Source of the DNA: Lachnospiraceae bacterium
GTDB taxonomy: Bacteria > Bacillota > Clostridia > Lachnospirales > Lachnospiraceae
Assembly (NCBI GenBank): GCA_017509985.1
Contig: JAFWOE010000048.1
Coordinates: forward strand, 124,001 to 188,000
Reading direction: 5' to 3'
Length of the DNA: 64,000 nucleotides
Below are positions 62,066 through 64,000 of this stretch, piece by piece (position 1 is the stretch's first letter; every line of letters begins with the position of its first letter). The notes below the pieces were generated by a model. The model was not told the origin of the DNA and ran no database searches. It was given only the letters and a program-made list of their open reading frames with translations. Both the position numbers and the translations under genes were made by a program.

Positions 62066-62404
62066 ATGATCTTTGTAACTGGTCCTCTTTTTTCAGGGAA
62101 ACAGGAATTCATATCCGGAGTACTCGGCTGGTCGGAAGCCGACTTTTCAAAGAAGGCAGTCCGCGATGTTCAGGACCTGGCCGGGAAGGCAGATGACCTG
62201 AACAGCTTTGCCTCGGAACTGGCGAATTATGAAGTCGTCATTGCAACCGAGACCGGCTGTGGCGTCGTTCCCGTGGATAAAGAAGAACGGCGATGCCGGG
62301 AAGCTGCCGGCAGGCTGGCCTGCCTGCTTGCCGAAAAAGCCGACACTGTTGTACGTGTCTGCTGCGGTATTCCCAAAGTCCTGAAAGGAGAACTGCCATG
62401 GTGA
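62066..62404 (+). CDS. Short CobU-like protein carrying the NEVG-type motif
   Basis: A 112-residue protein starting at ATG 62066 (CAGG just upstream; a longer frame into cobS is not supported). It has a P-loop-like VTGPLFSGK at residues 4-12, lacks the YIAT...HRxxR block, then shows VVIATETGCGVVPVDKEERR, equivalent to NEVGxGIVP, and the CobU tail AGRLACLLAEKADTVVRVCCGIPKVLKG. So it complements what the 172-residue CobU lacks. The pair may act as a heteromer or as separate kinase and guanylyltransferase. It overlaps cobC by 7 bp. Confidence 0.75.
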   Translation: MIFVTGPLFSGKQEFISGVLGWSEADFSKKAVRDVQDLAGKADDLNSFASELANYEVVIATETGCGVVPVDKEERRCREAAGRLACLLAEKADTVVRVCCGIPKVLKGELPW

Positions 62405-62985
62405 TCGAACTGATCCGGCACGGAGTTACAGCCTGGGTCGCAGAACGCCGGTACCAGGGGCATACCGATATTCCTCTTTCACCGGAAGGTATGGCTATGC
62501 TGAAAGAGTCCGAAGAATCACCGGAGTATGTTTATGTCTCTCCGTTGATGCGTGCCCGGCAGAGCGCACAGATCCTTTTTCCGAATTCCGAACAGCGTAT
62601 CATCGAATCCCTGTCGGAGATGAACTTCGGTGTTTTTGAAGGGCGGACCGCCGATGAAATGGCCGATGACCCGGAATATCGCGAATGGGTCGACGGCTTC
62701 TGCAACGGGGACTGTCCCGGAGGTGAGGGCCGTTCAGCGTTTGATGAACGTGTGCGGTCCGGTTTTGAAGAAATCATCAGCGGACAGCTCGCAGCCGGAG
62801 CGGCCAAATGTACTTTCGTTGTTCACGGCGGTGTGATCATGTCGCTGATGGAAGCCTTTGCGGATAAAAAGAAGAGTTTCTATGAATGGTTCATCCAGCC
62901 GGGCTGCAGTTATATTCTGAGCACGGAACAGTGGTCTTCCGGTCATATACTGGTTTACAGGGGCAAAGGCAGCTACGTCAGATAA
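62398..62985 (+). CDS. cobC: Histidine phosphatase family protein, probable alpha-ribazole phosphatase CobC
   Basis: A 195-residue phosphoglycerate-mutase-like phosphatase. The catalytic motif is LIRHGVTAW with H8; YVSPLMRARQSAQILFP and VVHGGVIMSLMEAF complete the active site. The ATG at 62398 overlaps the preceding stop, so it was preferred over upstream in-frame starts. Placement last in the nucleotide-loop operon supports removal of phosphate from alpha-ribazole-phosphate or cobalamin-5'-phosphate. Confidence 0.9.
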   Translation: MVIELIRHGVTAWVAERRYQGHTDIPLSPEGMAMLKESEESPEYVYVSPLMRARQSAQILFPNSEQRIIESLSEMNFGVFEGRTADEMADDPEYREWVDGFCNGDCPGGEGRSAFDERVRSGFEEIISGQLAAGAAKCTFVVHGGVIMSLMEAFADKKKSFYEWFIQPGCSYILSTEQWSSGHILVYRGKGSYVR

Positions 62986-63089
62986 TTTATACACGAAAAA
63001 AACAACAAATACCTGCATAAATGTCACACGAGAAGCAATTTCCTGGTCGGACAGGAAAACGGAATCCTTAAACGGGAGGTAAAGGGAAT

Positions 63090-63635
63090 ATGAGCACGGA
63101 AATCTTTGAAAAACTGAGCAGGCTCGCGGATGATGTCGGTTTTTCACACAACGGACGGCTGAATACAGATGCCATCATTGCACTTCCTGAAGTACGCGAA
63201 ATGTGCGCAGACGGAAAATGCAAGATCTACGGAACAAACTGGAAATGTCCGCCTCACTGCGGAACCATCGAAGAATGCGAAGCGAAAATGAAATCCTTTT
63301 CCGATGGGATCATCGTTCAGACGACAATGAATCTGGAAGATGAATTTGACGGAGAAGGCATGATGGAAGCACATGAGATCCACCTGAAACATTTCAAGCA
63401 GTTCGTTTCAGAAATCCGGGAGGAGTATCCGGACGTTCTTCCTCTTTCTGCCGGCACCTGTACGATCTGCGCCAAATGTACCTGTCCGGACGATCCCTGT
63501 CGCAACCCGGCAAAAGCCATGTCCTCCATGGAGGCTTTCGGTCTCAATATTTCAGACGTCTGCCGTGAGTCCGGCATTCCGTATTACTACGGTCCCTGCA
63601 CAATGACCTATACAAGCTGTGTTCTTTTCGACTGA
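63090..63635 (+). CDS. DUF2284 cysteine-rich metal-binding protein
   Basis: A 181-residue soluble protein with many cysteines in paired motifs: GKCKIYGTNWKCPPHCG (residues 38-54) and CTICAKCTCPDDPCRNP (about 125-141), typical of DUF2284. Metal or iron-sulfur binding is likely; the enzymatic role is unknown. GGGAGG precedes the start. A 104-bp gap with a 7-bp stem (TTTCCTG/CAGGAAA, 63039-63058) separates it from cobC, so it may or may not be in the cob operon. A link to corrinoid metabolism is only contextual. Confidence 0.85.
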   Translation: MSTEIFEKLSRLADDVGFSHNGRLNTDAIIALPEVREMCADGKCKIYGTNWKCPPHCGTIEECEAKMKSFSDGIIVQTTMNLEDEFDGEGMMEAHEIHLKHFKQFVSEIREEYPDVLPLSAGTCTICAKCTCPDDPCRNPAKAMSSMEAFGLNISDVCRESGIPYYYGPCTMTYTSCVLFD

Positions 63636-63648
63636 CCGGCATACGGAA

Positions 63649-64000
63649 TTATATTGCATCTTTCATACTCTTTACAAACTCTCCCACTTTTGCGGGGGAG
63701 TTTTTTCCATATGCAGCAATAATTTTCATAATGGCCGAACCGACAATGACACCGTCGGATACAGACGCCATCTTTGCTGCCATTTCCGGAGTTGAAATAC
63801 CGAAGCCTACCGCACAGGGAATATCCGTGTTTCTGCGTATTTCCCGGACGATGGCTTCAATATCCGTATTGATCTCACTGCGTGTCCCGGTCACTCCCAG
63901 ACTGGATACCAGATAGAGAAACCCCATAGCTTCTCTTGCGATCATTGCAATGCGGTCGGAAGAAGTCGGAGCGATCAGGGAGATGAGATCCAGGCCGTAT
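63649..64000 (-). CDS. trpA: Tryptophan synthase alpha chain TrpA (N-terminal part outside window)
   Basis: The visible C-terminal 116 residues begin YGLDLISLIAPTSSDRIAM at the window edge, classic TrpA, followed by GFLYLVSSLGVTGTR and AVGFGISTPEMA. TrpA cleaves indole-3-glycerol phosphate to indole for TrpB. The frame is open through base 64000, so more than half the protein lies beyond. As the last gene read on the minus strand it is probably the end of a trp operon. An intrinsic terminator for the opposite strand is embedded in its 3' end. Confidence 0.95.
   Translation of the reverse strand, partial: YGLDLISLIAPTSSDRIAMIAREAMGFLYLVSSLGVTGTRSEINTDIEAIVREIRRNTDIPCAVGFGISTPEMAAKMASVSDGVIVGSAIMKIIAAYGKNSPAKVGEFVKSMKDAI
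63677..63706 (+). terminator. Plus-strand intrinsic terminator inside the trpA coding region
   Basis: AACTCTCCC (63677-63685) pairs with GGGGGAGTT (63694-63702), nine pairs with one U-G, loop of 8 nt, T run at 63701-63706. It would end transcripts from the cob operon and the DUF2284 gene while lying about 30-60 bp inside the 3' end of trpA. Confidence 0.75.

Noticed and set aside
1-64000. CRISPR arrays, IS elements, prophage
   Set aside because: Apart from the coding repeats listed, I saw no regularly spaced repeats, transposase genes or phage structural genes on either strand.

Overview
The window looks like chromosomal DNA of a Gram-positive anaerobe, most likely a member of the Clostridia (Bacillota; Lachnospiraceae-like gene order). 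Reasons: MreBCD/PBP2/RodA and SepF without any outer-membrane genes; an L27 with the N-terminal extension removed by the Prp protease encoded beside it; Rex; YqeK; an L21-type leader; a Pct-type CoA-transferase; and the oxygen-independent (Cbi) cobalamin pathway with CbiD, CbiG and CbiC. Almost all of it is densely packed core genome. I see no insertion sequence, prophage or CRISPR array, and one tRNA.

Layout. 1-13145 (+): 3' part of miaA, a YnbB-like PLP enzyme, two flavoproteins, radC, then the cell-wall elongation block mreB-mreC-mreD-PBP2-rodA and a D,D-carboxypeptidase. 13146-19386 (+): a new promoter drives a small P-loop protein and an HlyD-like membrane protein, followed by yggS, sepF, lspA, an RluD-type pseudouridine synthase, a cytidylate-kinase-like protein and a flavodoxin-like reductase. 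19391-32857 (-): a XerS-like tyrosine recombinase with a large palindrome upstream; the obgE-yhbY-nadD-yqeK-rsfS block; rplU-prp-rpmA behind an L21 leader; and rex-nnrDE-yebC-uppP-ftsK ending in a zinc-ribbon/TPR protein with a Pro-Thr-Gln-Glu repeat tail. 32950-36535 (+): an ABC-F ATPase and a family I CoA-transferase. 36539-45428 (-): a metal-efflux operon (ArsR/CadC-type repressor, free HMA chaperone, P-type ATPase), tRNA-Thr(CGT), and rho-parE-parC.

The right third is dominated by cobalamin. A ten-gene (-) operon (cbiA-cbiC-cbiD-cbiF-cbiG-cbiH-cbiJET fusion-cbiB-cobD-cobQ) makes the corrin ring, amidates it and attaches the aminopropanol arm. A (+) operon (cobT-cobU-cobS-second CobU-like protein-cobC) assembles the nucleotide loop, followed by a DUF2284 metal-binding protein. 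cbiL and a cobaltochelatase are not in the window. Between the two clusters sit an orphan CpaE/TadZ-like ATPase, an FHA protein and a small protein made of 16-residue amphipathic repeats. The window ends inside trpA on the minus strand.

Points most worth a second look: the MreB in the mre operon has a degenerate phosphate-2 loop; CobU signatures are split between two proteins; a 38-bp palindrome lies upstream of the XerS-like gene; the TadZ/FHA pair has an inverted repeat across its -10 element; the 16-residue-repeat protein; a rho promoter built into the cobQ terminator; an intrinsic terminator buried in trpA; and no recognisable cobalamin riboswitch at either B12 cluster. Promoter, terminator and residue calls were made by reading the sequence by eye; no database search was run.
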